Shown one piece after another: positions 1-13,148 of a stretch of DNA of 64,000 nucleotides. A program made the position numbers and the translations under genes. The DNA comes from Heterotrichella gracilis (Eukaryota > Sar > Xanthophyceae > Tribonematales > Xanthonemataceae), in assembly GCA_032358255.1 (NCBI GenBank), contig JAULBX010004443.1:248001-312000 (forward strand), in the 5' to 3' direction. Under the pieces are notes generated by a model, which ran no database searches, was not told where the DNA came from, and worked only from the letters and a program-made list of their open reading frames with translations. The first letter of the stretch is position 1. Each line of letters starts with the position of its first letter.

Positions 1-852
1 GCCAGAAAGGGTCAAGCGGAGGGCTGAGAGGTTGGCAAGTGGCGGGAGGCAAGGCGGCGGGCCCCACTCCTGGAAAATCGCGCACTCTACAGACAGCTCC
101 AAGCTGGTCAGGAGCTGGAGGCTGGACAGTGCACCCACCACAGCCGCCATGGTATCCAGGCTGGGGTCATCTGTGCGCGGCATGTGCATCTTCAACGCCA
201 GGTGTCGCAGGCCCGTGAGTGTGCTGATTGCCTTGACAGGGTCGTTGAACTCCTCCTCACCGCTCGCGCTCCACATGGTCAACGTCAGGTCTAGAGAACG
301 CAGGCTGGTGAGGCCGCCCACCACCACCACATCCCTCACCGTGGGGGCGTCCGTGCCTCGTGAAGTGAGGCGCAAACCCGCCAGGGACCGCAGGTGCTTG
401 GGGCTGGTGGCTTGCATGAGCGGCGCTTGGACGAGTGGGTAGGGTCTATCTATCTGGGAGTTGAGAGCGAGGTGGCTGGCCTGGGTCAGCCTGGCCCCCT
501 GGGCTTGGCGGCTGCTGGCTCCAGGTGTGGTGGAAGGCGTGACCATGGCTGACGTGCTGCGGGGCTGGGACTGTACGAGAGCGGCAGAAGCGGCTGCTTC
601 AATTCCCTGACCGCCTGTCAAGAATGCCAGAAGCTGGCGCTGCGCTGGACCATGGATGTGGCTAGGCAGGGTATCGGGCCAGGCCACGCTCCGCCACGCC
701 GCGCTGGGCCCCTGCAGGGCCTCCCACCAGCGCTTGCACACTGTTTGGGCTCGCACACGCTCACTCACAGGCAGCTGGCCCAGAACCTCCTGGAGCAGGG
801 GCTCTGGCAGGGAGTGGAGGGTGAAGGACTCCGGTATTCGCTTAGCCGCCAT
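1..852 (-). CDS. F-box / leucine-rich repeat protein, 5' part (runs off left edge)
   Basis: Reading the minus strand from an ATG at 852, the frame stays open for 284 codons to base 1, so the gene continues beyond the window. Residues about 15-46 form an F-box: LPEPLLQEVLGQLP, then the VCKRWWEAL ending in which a WW follows the conserved Cys-Lys-Arg. From about residue 130 leucine-patterned segments follow (LRSLAGLRLT, LTSLRSLDLTL, LTGLRHLALKM, LTSLELSV), as in irregular plant-type LRR F-box proteins. Such proteins usually serve as substrate receptors of SCF ubiquitin ligases; that role is inferred from the family. The 60 residues between F-box and repeats are low-complexity (Ser/Thr/Gln). No intron is visible in this part. 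The first ATG lies 8 codons before the F-box core, which fits a true start. Confidence 0.8.
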   Translation of the reverse strand, partial: MAAKRIPESFTLHSLPEPLLQEVLGQLPVSERVRAQTVCKRWWEALQGPSAAWRSVAWPDTLPSHIHGPAQRQLLAFLTGGQGIEAAASAALVQSQPRSTSAMVTPSTTPGASSRQAQGARLTQASHLALNSQIDRPYPLVQAPLMQATSPKHLRSLAGLRLTSRGTDAPTVRDVVVVGGLTSLRSLDLTLTMWSASGEEEFNDPVKAISTLTGLRHLALKMHMPRTDDPSLDTMAAVVGALSSLQLLTSLELSVECAIFQEWGPPPCLPPLANLSALRLTLSG

Positions 853-2285
853 GGTGGATGGGACCCCTTGGTAGCGGGTGGAAAGTGGAGATTGATGTAG
901 CACCTGCACAGCATGTTGGGTCAAGCTTGCTGACGTTGTTGGCAGAGTCATGTCTACGGGTGGTACAAGGGGGAGCGAATTACTGTGAGGCTTGTATAAC
1001 CCTTACTAAAGTTAACAACACGTAACATGCATGTATGCGTGGCTTCTGCTTTGTATGGGCCGGCCTCCTGCTATTCCTACACTTACAGTTGCCATGTGGT
1101 CTGGTACATAACGGATACGCTGAGGCGTCGCGGCGCCTGTTATACTTGGAGGAAGTGTATGATCATGAAGTAACATTCATTTCGATGTGCAGCCAATTTA
1201 ATGGGTCGTGTAGCTGAAAGACCTGCACTGCATGCAAGGTGGGCACCACCACACAGCGTTATGCATGCATATGCCAATTGAGACGGATTTCGGGTTGCTG
1301 CCTCCTCAACAACGCGGTCGCACACACGGGTTAGTAATGAACTTCAACTATCCTCGATGCAGTGTATTCTGGTGTGATATGTACTGTTGTGACCATAACT
1401 GACGTTGTCGCACCTCGCACTAGGTGCTGTGGAAGGCGACTTCAAGAAGCTTTTAGAAGACAGATTGTGAATCCCACAGGTTGGCAGTACAGGTGGGAGC
1501 AAAATGTCTGTGTTCAGCTGGTAGGCACCAAGTAGATATTGGGCGTCACACGGCAAAGCAGACAGCAAGGCAGATTGGTGTCTCATGGCCGATTGGTGTC
1601 TCTGGGAGGGAGGGAGGGAGGCCCCTGTTGAATTATTCGGCTGGAAGGGCAGCAAGGCTATCAGCAGTGGCCCTCAAACATGAAGATAGGCCAGGCCTGA
1701 ATAGGGGCTATTTGCTTCTTTCACACATATTCAGGCCATTTTTGGCTCACTCCAATGCCATCTGTAGGTGGTTGCAACTCCGTCGCCTGCGGGCCTCCGA
1801 AACTGCCATTTTTAACACAGTGGGCTTTTGTTCGTGAAAGTTGCTGGGTTTGACGACCTGATAGTGGTTAAAAGGTGTTCCTTGGCTACGCGTATCCTGC
1901 GTTGAAGTGACTTTCCGTTCCCAAAGTCGGGGAGTAGCAGAAGCCACGCATACATGCGTGTTACATGTGCGCCCATAAAGCTGAGTTTTCCCTTCCATAG
2001 AGCCTATTTTGGTGCTCCAATACAGTTTAAAGAACTGTTTTGACACATATTATGTTGCCTTTCGGCACCGTGGGGTTGTAACGGAGCTCCTGTCCTCTTT
2101 TGAACGACCCAGTATTGGACGTTATTTTGGCGCTTCCCAGATCAGTGCAAACCCTGAAAAAGCAAGCAGTGAGTTTGAGCGGCTCGGATGTGAATAGTGC
2201 TGTGATATCCTTTCATAAACAGTCATACTCCCACCACAAATCCCACAGTACCCTTACACAGCCAGCCACTGCCAACAAGCGCAAA
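853..2285. other. Spacer between the divergent F-box and coiled-coil genes
   Basis: No gene is recognised here. The stretch must hold the promoters of both divergent genes. Composition is lower in GC than the exons. A reading frame open from a TTG at 2100 runs into the start of the coiled-coil gene, so that gene could begin upstream, but no ATG in that frame precedes 2286. Confidence 0.5.
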
Positions 2286-5200
2286 ATGGGGAAGATCAGC
2301 CGCGAGGAAGCCCTCAGTATATTACAACAGGAAAATGCCAAGGACAACATACTTAACAAGGTAGATAAAAGAGCTGCTGTAGTTTGGAAAGGGTTGCGTT
2401 GGACCTGCAGATGTGCACCCCACAGATGGATGTTACTTATGCTACAAAAAAACAAACGTACATAATTGGAACTTCAAGTTGTTTTCTGCCTGCGAACAAA
2501 TCCACACATCGGACTTGTACAGCTGTTTAACGAAGTCCTAAGCTACCCTGGGTTCTGCAGCTTGCAGTCATGGTTTGACACATACTGCACAGTTGTTGCT
2601 GCCTGCTGCCCACCCCGGCAAAAAATCCCTTACTTCTGCGCAGCGCTGGAATAGGTATCTCACCTATCACAGACAATGCGTACCGCTTGCTGTTGCCAAC
2701 ATAGCATGGACGTCTGGTGCTGTGCAGGTGCCCATGGCCCGCACCCATCCAGCCCAGTACCGCTCCACGCTGCTGGATGTGTCTGGCAGCGCACACACCC
2801 AGGGCAGCGGGCAGCCGGGCGTGTGGCCAGGGAAGAACCTGCACATGAAGCCAAAGAAGGCGTTCAAGGTGAGATTTTGCTTATCGTTCTTATGCCACAT
2901 AAAAACACATGATTTGGATATACACTAAAACAGCACATGACGCCCTGACTGTGGCAAACGTAGAGGAGCTAGGAGTGCCTGCCATTATTGCCACTAGCAC
3001 ATTTAGCCCTGTACCTAGCCAACAGCCTGCGGCAGTGGAGGTGGAAGCACTTACGTGAAGTAATATGATCAGCGCTGCAATGGTCAAGGTTTAGCAAGGC
3101 ATTGCTAGCATATGCACCCTTTGCATGCCGCAGAAATATTTCAACGTGCATGTTGCAACGTCCGGAAACCAAAACGGGAAGGGGTTTGCCTGAAATTGCC
3201 AGAATACTTACAGCTTGCTTACTTGAAGTCAATAGATAACAAATATCAACCATCTTTGACGCAATATAGCATCTGATGTCTACAAACCATTGCATCATTG
3301 GGGCGCCATGTGCATACATTGGGATCCCCGTGGGTAATCCAATTCCCATGCATTAAACACTGTGCCATGCATCTTTTTCACCCCGCTCCCCATGTGCCAT
3401 GGCCAGGTCCGTCTGCGCAAGCGAGAGAAAGCCCACCACGCCACACCAGAGGAGCTGGCCGCAGCCGCTGCGGCAGCCGCAGTCCATCGCGACCACCACG
3501 CGCTGCACCGTGCAGCCCTTGCAGCTCGCCAGGAGAGCGAGTGGGTGCTGCTGGATGCGCTGCAGGTGAGGGGTGCAGGGCATTGTAGGCGTTGGTGCAG
3601 CCTTCAAGGCAGGCAACCTAGGTTTACCTGCGCAACCATTTTCCTGGATATTCCGATAATCTCACAGCATGCAAGATCTCACTGTTGCAGCAGCTTTCAA
3701 CACATTTTTTATTGAATGCATGCGTGCATGTGTGGCGCTGGGGGGACCACCGCATTTGACCTACACAAACATTGTCTCAGACCTGGGAATAAATTGGTGA
3801 GCGTTTGTCATGCGTGACCCTGCCTCGTGCTGTAGGTGCGCATGGAAGCGATGGCACTGGAGGAGCGGCGCCAGGCCAAGCAGCGCCAGGTGGCAGGTAA
3901 GTGCACTTCCCGCTCAAAAGCGGGCCACATGTCGCAAGCATGTGCTGTGTGTGCATGCTCGCATGGGTAACATGCAGTCGCATCATGAAGCGTGCACACT
4001 GAAAATGTTGAAATGCAATAAAGTGCAACATTTGTTTTAATAGAATCAAACAGGTATTTAAAAGTGTGATTTTACTGATGCAATGCCAAGTGTTCGTGCA
4101 GATTTATGAAACATCAGTGTCATATAATGTTCCCTCTTACTTCTGCCTATACCTACCCCTGTATCTTGAGGACCCAGGGGCACACGCGCACGTACAGCAC
4201 ATGCGCACGCATACCTGTATGCAATCACAATTTATCCAACCCCCTCCTGCTGTCCCACTCCCCACAGAGCAGCGCCTCCTGTTGGACCAGCAGTGCACGG
4301 AGCGGGCGGCGGCGGCGCGTGCGGATCGCCAGCGTCGGCGCCAGGAAGCCGCAGCCATGAGCGCAAGTGTGGCTGCTTACGAGGATGAGGTGGAGGCGGA
4401 GGAGGTTGCGGCTAGGGAGAAGGCAATGGAGGTGGCAAGGGAGAGGCAGGCGCAGGTGGGTGGGTTGAAGTAGGGAGGGGGAAGACAGATGCTGGGAGAT
4501 GCCTGGGGGACTGAATAGCGCAGGTGGAGAGGTAGGGAGGATGCATGGAGAAGTCTAGGGCATGTGGCGTGAGAAGGCGTTTGTGGTAATCTGATGGTAT
4601 ACTTAGTTGGAGATCAGCAAAAATAGGCAAACAATCCCTTAATTTTATCAAAATCTCCTTGTGAAATTCATGATATGAATATGCAACACGGTCGTCACCT
4701 CAGGTGGCGGAGTACGAGCGGGCACAGGCCGCCATTGCCGCCGCGCGCCGCCTTGAGGCCCGCGCCGCTGCCGCCACCGCTGCCGCTGCCCTGTGGGAGG
4801 AGAAGCGCGCCAAGGCAGCTGCCGTTGCGGCTGATCGAGTTGAGGTGCAGCGCACAATGGTAGAGAATGAAGCGCGCATCAAGGTGGGTAGGGGGTGGTG
4901 TGGGCGGGTGATCAGGGGGTAGATAGTGGGGGGTGGATGTGATGCAGAGCAAGTTGTTGTGAACTAATCATCTCCACTTGGAGCCAGATGGTGATGCCTG
5001 GAGCATATTGTGTAGCGCTGTATGTGCCTCAATGTTTCACAGGGGCAAGGTATTTGCCTTATATGCGGGTTCCCCCACACAGTGCCCAATGGACTTCAGC
5101 CTCACGTACCTCAAGCCTGCATGCATCGGAAGACGCACGTAGTCAACATTTGGCATGACATTTTGAAGTAATATGATTTAGCCTCAATACCTCTAACACC

Positions 5201-7140
5201 AAGGCCCACCGTGCAGGCTAACGTTGCCCGCTCCACCGAGATTGGTGAATTGTCCCGCTAAATCCTAAACCCTTAACCCAATAACTCCCACCGCCCAGGC
5301 CAAGCGCGCTGAGGCAAAGGCTGCACGCGCTGCCGAGGCCGCCGAGCTGTCCCGCTACGCGCGCCTGCTTGAGGAGCAGGATGCGGCACGCACGGGTGCC
5401 CTCAAGGCCACCTATGCAAAGTATGCGGCCAGGGCGGAGCGGGCGGGGGAGCAGGTGCGCAAACTAGCTGACAGGGGCCACAGCAATGGAGAATGGTTCA
5501 TGCCTATGTTGGACATCACTTGCATGGGATATTATGCAGGGATGCCTTGGCTTGTTCCCCATTGCAATGGCTACTTTTCCTATAGCCAGCAAGCCAGATT
5601 GGTCAAGATTCAAGAACCCACAATATAGCTTTGACGTGTAAAACTTCATGATAGGTCCAATGATCAAGTTCTGGTACCTGCCTTGTGCTGTGCCACCCTG
5701 CTTACCTGGGTGGCATTCTCCTCAGCATTCTCCTCCTCAAACTGCCACCCGCTGCACCTGCCCATGCACCCTTCACACCATGAAGACAGCCGCACGCTGG
5801 AGGAGGCCCTCATCCCTACCTCCAAACCCTACAATTAAACCCTAGACCCTCAGTAGCCAAATAGCACTGCAGGCAATAGGAGTGCAAGAAGGCACTCATC
5901 CCACACCAAAAACCCTCCCCAGGTTGTGAAGGAGAGCCGGGCACGCGAGGAGAGGGAGGAGGCGCCCATCAAGCAGCACAGCCAGGCAGCGGAGCTGGCG
6001 CATGCGCAGCGGGTGCGGGAGGAGAGGGAGAAGCGGGAGCGGGTGAACAAGGACCTGCAGCAGGTGGGGGGCGATGGAGCCTGGGAGGGCGAGGGATTGC
6101 TGTGCACCCCACATGCATCACATGTGTAGACATGACTCCGCCAGTGGTCACCAATGTCATGTGATGCATGCTGAATTGCTGTGGCAGGCTGGGATTGCAT
6201 GCGCGCACTGGCATCTCGGTAAGAGGGTACCTGGCATTGGAAAGTGAATATAATGTGCAGCCTGCTGATTTGCCAATAGAATTAAGTGGCTGGATCTCAT
6301 GAGCACACAGGCCTTCACAGCTCAATGGAGTAGCACAGGCACACCTTCACAGGCTATTGCATTGCTGGAATTGCGTTGCAATAGGAAGCCGTGGCAACCA
6401 TTGCTGGCTACGCCAACATGGCCTGCATGCCATTGGCATTGTCGCCCCAAAATCCCCACGCAAAAGCTTGAGCTGCCCCTGCCCAGGTGCGGCAGCAGCA
6501 GGTGGCTGCAAGGGCCGCGGAGGCTGTTGCTGCCCGCGCCGCTGCCGCCGCGCACATGGAGGGCGTGAGGAGGAGGGAGGCAGAGGCGGTGGCAAAGGAG
6601 AAGGAGGCGGTGAGTGCCAATAGGCTGTGATGCCCATAATCATTTTACTGTATAAATATTTTTATGTGCGTTGCAGCATGGCTAAAGAAATAAAATATGA
6701 TGTGTAAAATGCTCATTTATAAAAAATCAGATTAAAAACGTTTTTTTCTCCAGTAAGCTGTTGCAATACAGCAGCTGTACAACGCATTGCACATACCATT
6801 GATAATAAGTGGCGCCTCGCCAGCATTCTCCCCCTGCCCTCACACCTCTGACCCTCACCCACCCAACTCCCCCCTTTAACAGGCCGCCGCCACCCGCCAG
6901 CGCAACAAGCAGGTCAGCGCCGCGCTGCTGGCACAGATGCAGTCGGTGCAGGCCGCACGCATCACCCAGGAGACCACCCTGGCGGGCCCTCACCGCGACA
7001 TCAACGCCCAGCTGCTGGACAGGGCCAGGCAGGAGATGGGGCGGGTGGCGCCGGCAGAGGCGCTGGCCGCTGCGGTGCAGGCGGTGGGGGCGCAGCAAGG
7101 GGTCCGCAGGGCGGGGCGCGAGGGCAGGGTGCGGAAATAG
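2286..7140 (+). CDS. Ala/Arg/Glu-rich coiled-coil protein, possibly axonemal
   Basis: Ten exons join with closed phases: 2286-2360, 2728-2868, 3407-3565, 3836-3896, 4268-4455, 4704-4883, 5299-5454, 5923-6063, 6487-6609 and 6883-7140 (TAG), giving 493 residues. After a short N-terminus (MGKISREEAL) almost the whole protein is charged, helical and low in hydrophobic residues, dominated by Ala, Arg, Glu and Gln in coiled-coil rhythm. Only the last 85 residues look more folded (QMQSVQAARITQETTLAG, DINAQLLDRARQEM). This composition resembles trichohyalin/plectin-homology proteins of cilia (the CFAP45/CFAP53/MNS1 type), but I cannot assign a family. A helical structural role is inferred. Exon 4 is only 61 nt and begins after a TAG acceptor. 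The start could lie upstream because the frame is open to 2100. Confidence 0.75.
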
Positions 7141-8687
7141 GTTGCATTTGGTTGGGAGCCACCGTGCAAGGTTGCAATCCATTCTGGCTAGCATGCTCCT
7201 CCCACTACGGTGTCACCATCAATGGACGGAGCCAGGCACTGCCAGGATAGTGGGGCCATTGGCCGTACAAAGGCGATGGCCGCTGTGGGGCAAGGCGCGC
7301 GGGGCAGGGGGGTAACAATCCTGTCTCCCGCGCGGCATAATTGAGTGCAATGTCCACTTTTTCTCCACAACAGTATAAACACCACCATTTGACCGTCAAT
7401 GGCATTTATTGCAAGTATTGGGAGTGAAAAATTGATAATACCTGAGTACAGTATTGGATAGCCCACTGATTGCTATATAAATGCATGTATGCCGGCTGGT
7501 GATCGGCTTGGAAGCCATTATCACGCTTGTAATTGTATGTATTGTCACCTCACAGGAGCCGACAGGCACACAGCGCATGCCCAAATAGCCACAAAAATTG
7601 CGTGCCTTGTGTATAGCTGATATACAAGTGTATGCTGGTAGCGGCAAGGACTCACTTAGTCACAGCTGCTATGGGAGGGCCCATGGAGCATAACATACCA
7701 TGACGCAGGACACCAATGTACGTAGCACTTCTCATGTTACAAGCAAGGCTGGGCCAACAGCCACATCACAAAGCAAAGGGCCAACAACAATCAACAGTCA
7801 CGCAGCACTTCCCCATATTTGGGCAGCACTTCGTTACCAACAGGCAGCAATTCCCCGGGAAAAAGGGGTTGACACATCAACACGCATGAACGCACATACA
7901 AAACAGGGTGGAGGCATGGTAAAATAGCAAGCGTCACGTCTTGGGCCTCCACCACTATACATAGTGCCAAAATGGCTTGACCGTCTGTCCAGCTGGAACC
8001 TTCCCCAGGATTGCGCATGCACCTGCTATGGAGCTGCCAACAGCTGAAAGCCCATGCAGTGTAGGTTCATTCAAGGTGCCACTGTCCATGAAACAGTCTA
8101 GAAGGTTCTAATCAAAAGCAGACACGTGTCACAGTAATGCATAAGGCATTATAATAAACAATATTCATAATATATCCATAATTTCAGCCAGCAACTGCCA
8201 TTGCGTTCCAGAATTAACAGGCTGACAATACAAAATAATCAAGATGTGTCTTGACCATTTCAGTGATCAGTCTGTTCAGTTGATCATTGTCAGCAGCTTG
8301 ACACAAGCTGTACAAGACATGCGCCATACTGTCACAGTATTCACATCCCGGATATGGCAAATTACTTGTAGGCAGTGACCACAAGTCTGCCGTGATGGGT
8401 GCACAGCACACGCCCAACTGTGGCAAAACCTCAACCAAGGTTTTTGCACCTATACGCAATACTGTCCTGTGCCATTACCTAAGGTGCATTGGCGAAACAA
8501 TTTAAGAAGTGCTGCAAAATTTCTGATCAGGTTATGTTTGAAACATAATCTGAGATGCATGGTACTGCATTCCGCCGTAAGTTGGAATTGGGTAAAGTGC
8601 CAACTGCAATGTTCCTTGGGGAAATTTTCTGCCTGTTGCTGTGTCTTGCCTAGCGCCTTGACCCTGCAGGTTCATCCAGAATGCCAC
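7141..8687. other. Spacer between convergent genes
   Basis: No coding exon is supported. The interval holds the 3' ends of the coiled-coil gene (+) and the DUF6687-like gene (-). It is comparatively AT-rich, especially 8100-8240. I see no repeat family or RNA gene. Confidence 0.45.
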
Positions 8688-11274
8688 TCACATCGCCCCT
8701 GTACCAGAGGGCGCAACCGCCACTGCACTCAAAACCGCATCCACCACCACCTGTGGGGACAGCACACTCACCGGGTCGTCCTCCACATCCCCACAACCAT
8801 CCCCATCGCCCGACCCACCCACAAACACACCAAATCCAACCAGTCCATCTGTACTCTGAATATCCGCCGCCCACCACGCTCCGGCTGCGTCCCCGCCACC
8901 CTTGCCGCCGCGCGCCGCATGCTCCGCCGCATTCAGCGCACCCACTGTGGGTGTCATGTCGATGCGGCGCGGGTACGGCCCGCTGGCCATGGTGAACCAC
9001 GTCTCCAAGGTGTGGAACATGCGGTAGCGGTGAAGGGGAGGGGAGGGGGCGCCGGAGGTGGGTTGGGCGGGGCGGATGAGGAGAATTCGCGTGGCGCTGC
9101 CGGCTGCCACCCGCAGAGCTATGTAGCTGATTGGCTGGTGGCTGGTGACCACTGCCAGGTCAGCATGGTACTCTACTTCAATGCCTGCATGGCGAGGAGA
9201 CATTTATGCCTGCCGGGATTGCCCGGTATATATGAATATGCGCATGCATGCCATGTACGGGATGGCACCAATCAATGAAACAGCAGTCCGGCACAATCAA
9301 CACAGCTCTGTCAGCCTCGTTCGTATGATGACCGCATTCTGGGCTATGTATGGATGCTTTGGTTGCACCTACCCTCTCCTTGCTTCACGCGCTCCACATC
9401 CCCTACCACCCTGTCAAACTCTTTCCTCCACAAGGGGGAATATTGCATGGGTTCATCGAGCACAGAGGGGAGGTTGTCCACGAGCCATGCATAAGCAGCG
9501 CTGCTCTTTGCATCGCGATCGGCGGCCGCCCCCACCACAGCTGCAATGGGCGATGCGGGTGAATCCAGAGGGAGGTTGCGGATGGTGAGGTCCACTGCCA
9601 GCGCCTGGGGCCCTCCCCAGAGGCCAAAGTCCCCTGTGTTGGAAGCACTTGTTTGAGTGTGGATTGGTAGCATCATCAATGTGGGATAACCCAGCTGGCG
9701 AGGGCAAAGAAACGGCTTTTGGCAAGCTCAGGAAAAGATGCATGCAGATTGCATGAGGACGCAATCCAGCAGGCGGGTCTCTAAATTATGCCACTTGCAG
9801 TGGATGTCACCAAAACTGTTCATTGCCAATGTTGGCACTGCAGCAGTCTTGCCCATATGCATGCCTGTGCTACAGTGAGTGGGGATCACTGGCGGTCCCT
9901 AGCATGCATGTGTGATGAGCTGAACCCACCACCCACCCACCCACCTACAGCGGCCGCTGCCAGCATGGCTTCTGCCCGTGGCAGTGCCTCCTCCGGTCGG
10001 CAGATGGCGAATGCAGCCAGCGCCCCATCTGTGTCGTAGTGGTTGTTGGCTACATGGGTGAAGGCGCCTACCAGGTCGCGTTGCGCATCCTGGGGTGGAC
10101 AGGAGGATATTTCTGTCGGTTGCTCGACAACAATGTCGTCAATGATGTGGCTATTTTCAATTTGAACGATTTGGTGCAATGATGATCACGCAGTCCCTGC
10201 CAACTGAAACTCCAGTCTGGTCACTAGCTTAGTAGACAACCTGTAAATTCAAAGACAAGCAATGACACGCCACCTGCTAGTAAACCTTTTGGTGCAAAAT
10301 CCAGACAAGATATTCACATCGCTAGGCGCCAGCCTGGATGACGTGGTGTGACTCACCGGATCCAGCCTGATGTAGTTGAGGGCGATGCCTGTGCTCAGGT
10401 CATGGCGCAGCACCTGGGGGGTGGTGTTGGCGTTGCTGGGCCAATGTGTGAGGCACCTGCGGGCAATATGTGGGGTAGGCGCACTGTCAAGCGTTTCATG
10501 CTGCTTACAGATTTTACATCGCATTGCGCCACCTGGCAAGTTTGAAGCATACATGCACTGGAGGAACGGAAATCTGGCCCTGAACATATGCATTACCCCT
10601 CTCATTTATATTTCCTCTGTGGTAGACGGCCCCTCTCGTTTCCTATTTCCTGTGTGGAAGATGGCCGCATCTAGCACCATGTCCTCGATGTAGGTATGCA
10701 TTCGCAGGGGTGCTAGGTCACGTATGGCTATTAACTCACCTGAACCCTTGCTCTGCCCCATCCACAAACACGGTGCTGTCAGGGCCTGGCCGTGCGCCAC
10801 CTGGCACTGCACTCAGCCCCCACCCTGCAGGCAAGGGAACCATACAGCAAATTGCACATGCAAAAGAGGGCATGACAGAGGCCGATGCCAGATGCATCCA
10901 AGGCCAGGCCGTACCAAGGTAAGACAGGACTGCAAACATTTTGATACGCCAGAATAATGACCTGCAATGATACAGAGAGAGCACAGTCACCATGTGCGAG
11001 CTACTGGTGGTGCTTACCAGTGTACACAAAGGTTGGATGGACTGAGACCGGGGGTGCAGCAGCGGCCTTGCAGGTGGTGTGGCGGTGGCGGCCATAATGG
11101 TGATGATTAAGGCGGATGTGTGGAACCGCAAGGCTGCGGCTGGGGGATGCTGCTGGGGAGAGCACGCTGCTGTTAACGCGCTCACTGCACGTTCTGCAGT
11201 GAGAGACCAGCCGTAAGGTATGAGAAGAACACTCACGCATGAGGCATGACCCACATTTCTTTTACAAAATGCAT
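8688..11274 (-). CDS. DUF6687-like protein with putative plastid transit peptide
   Basis: Seven exons on the minus strand close in phase: 11274-11237, 11193-11018, 10824-10740, 10456-10357, 10089-9945, 9633-9373 and 9184-8688, giving 433 residues. The first ~70 residues are rich in Ser, Arg, His and Ala, lack acidic residues and end near TTCKAAAAPP, typical of a chloroplast transit peptide (inferred). The mature part carries VYTGWGLSAVPGGARPG, STVFVDGAEQGF, CLTHWPSNANTTPQVLRHDL and NNHYDTDGALAAFAI. This series of motifs, with the Asn-His-aromatic-Asp-x-Asp-Gly core, recalls the mainly bacterial DUF6687 family as I remember it; its biochemical function is unknown to me. The His/Asp cluster suggests a metal or phosphate site. 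The last exon encodes a C-terminal domain not resolved further. Exon 1 is weakest: the start at 11274 depends on one short exon. Confidence 0.7.
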
Positions 11275-13148
11275 GTATAGCAATAGAGGGGTGAAAAGGA
11301 CACACAGAGAAGCCAAGGGTGTGTCGTACCTTGTTAGCTGGGGGCGGGTCATGCAGGTAGCCACACTCAGCTGCGGCATGACTGTCATATGTGTGGCAAG
11401 GGGGATATACCTGGATGCCATCAGAGTAAACGGGGGTGTTATAAGTGGTACCAGCATTGGAAACGTTTACAGGCTGTGCCAGGCTGTGTGCATGCAGTCA
11501 GTTCACTGTTTTTCCATATCAGTCATACTTTTCCCGGAGCGGCAGCCGGTCTGTGCCTCGGGATGTGTTGCGCAGCACCACCCATCACTACCCGAGCATA
11601 TCCTGCATTTACCAATTCGGCACTCTCACAGGGCAGAGACACATAGCACACGCTTGCAGAACTGTTTTTTCTCTTGAAACTTTAGATGCCACAACTAGGA
11701 AATTTTTCACTGGTTGCAGCCTAAGACCCTTACTTAGACAGTGGGAAGGGGAGCCCAGTGGCGCTGCTGAGCCAGAAAGGGGGAAGGTGAGCACAGCAGG
11801 GTAAAAAAAGTCACTGCTACTCAACAAATTGTTACTAACATGGTAGGGAAGAGGGTGGAAGTGGTGTGTGTGAAGGTGAAGGGCATTGCAAAGCTGTGCT
11901 GAGTCTGTAGTAACTGGGTAATTGGGGCAGGTTTTGTGCTGTGGATACGACCCTGTTTTCTGTCAAGTGTGTGACCTAAACGTTTACGAATAAGAAGTTC
12001 AAAGGCAAACCTGCGTTGCATTCGTGGTACGAGACGGCAGGTACAGCGGAAGTCGACTGCATGCATATATGCATGCAAACATGCATGCATGCCAATACCA
12101 AATTTGTGCAGCCCACAATGCTCGCGCCCCTGCTCAGCCAGCAAAAGTTATCACTCCTGATGCAAACATACTGTAGTTGGGTTAGGTTCTACTGTTAAAA
12201 GGGTACTGCGGACCGCGCATACCGTACCGGGTAGCTGGCACCTAGTGCTGCAGGCGAGTCGTTGTATGCTGTGATTGTACCTCACTTGTTTTGCCAGCTG
12301 ACAATAAATAGTTCTGCAGTTGCTTGCCCCAACTTCGCTTTTACCGACCACATATATTACACAGTCAAGAGCTGACTCAGAGGCCCCCTTCAGGAAAGTC
12401 AATAAACTTTACAGCGACAGCAAAAAGCAAAGGTAGTCACTGTGTAGAGCGGGGCATGTCAACCCCCACAGTGCGCAGTACAACTTAACAACAGCAATAA
12501 TCTAATTTATGAAGCGCAACAAGAGCAGCAACTGTCACCGAGTGGTCTGGGGCAGGGCCTATGGGCAAAGCAAGCTGTGCGTTTGCCAAGCCTTGGTCGG
12601 ACCTGTATTTAAGCTAACACTGGGAGAGCGGGAGTCACACAGCACTATCGCCCAGCACTGATCCTGCTTAACGGCATGCACGAGGAGTGGCTTTGACCTG
12701 CAGCTGATGGGCGGTTGGTGGCACAGCTTGAGGAGCGCCGTCGCTTGCAGTCAGTGACACTGTGGTGCAGCCGCTTCCATGGCATGTGGCCTACACCCTC
12801 GAGGGCAGGAGCCCATTCAGGTGCAGGGGGGTATATCACCATAGGCTGGGGGACGAACCCCAGCTGCCAGTGGCTGGGGAAGGGAGCATGCTGTCCATCT
12901 GCTGACCCTTGCGGAGGCACGACCACACCAGCTCCAACAGGGTGAAAGGTGGTGCAAGTGAACACTCCACCCAAATCTACTGTCACAATGGACGGGCTGG
13001 TTCCAGTTGGCGGTTGAGGGCTATCATTGCTCCGGTATGCTTGCTCAATGGTGCAGACACGTCTGAAGGCCATGCTGTTGGGTTCACGTGCCTTGCCCAA
13101 CTGGGGGTTCTCGTGCCTTGCGGGCATGGTTCCATATGCCATGGGGTG
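11275..13148. other. Spacer with TGCATG-rich segment
   Basis: No gene is recognised between the upstream end of the DUF6687-like gene and the stop of the membrane coiled-coil gene. Reading frames at 12645-13142 (-) and 11246-11804 (+) lack splice-consistent context or familiar motifs. At 12058-12091 repeated ATGCATGC words form near-palindromic clusters. Confidence 0.4.

Noticed and set aside
8469-9278. 269-codon plus-strand open frame
   Set aside because: Antisense to the last DUF6687-like exon; Cys/His/Arg-rich, no splice logic.
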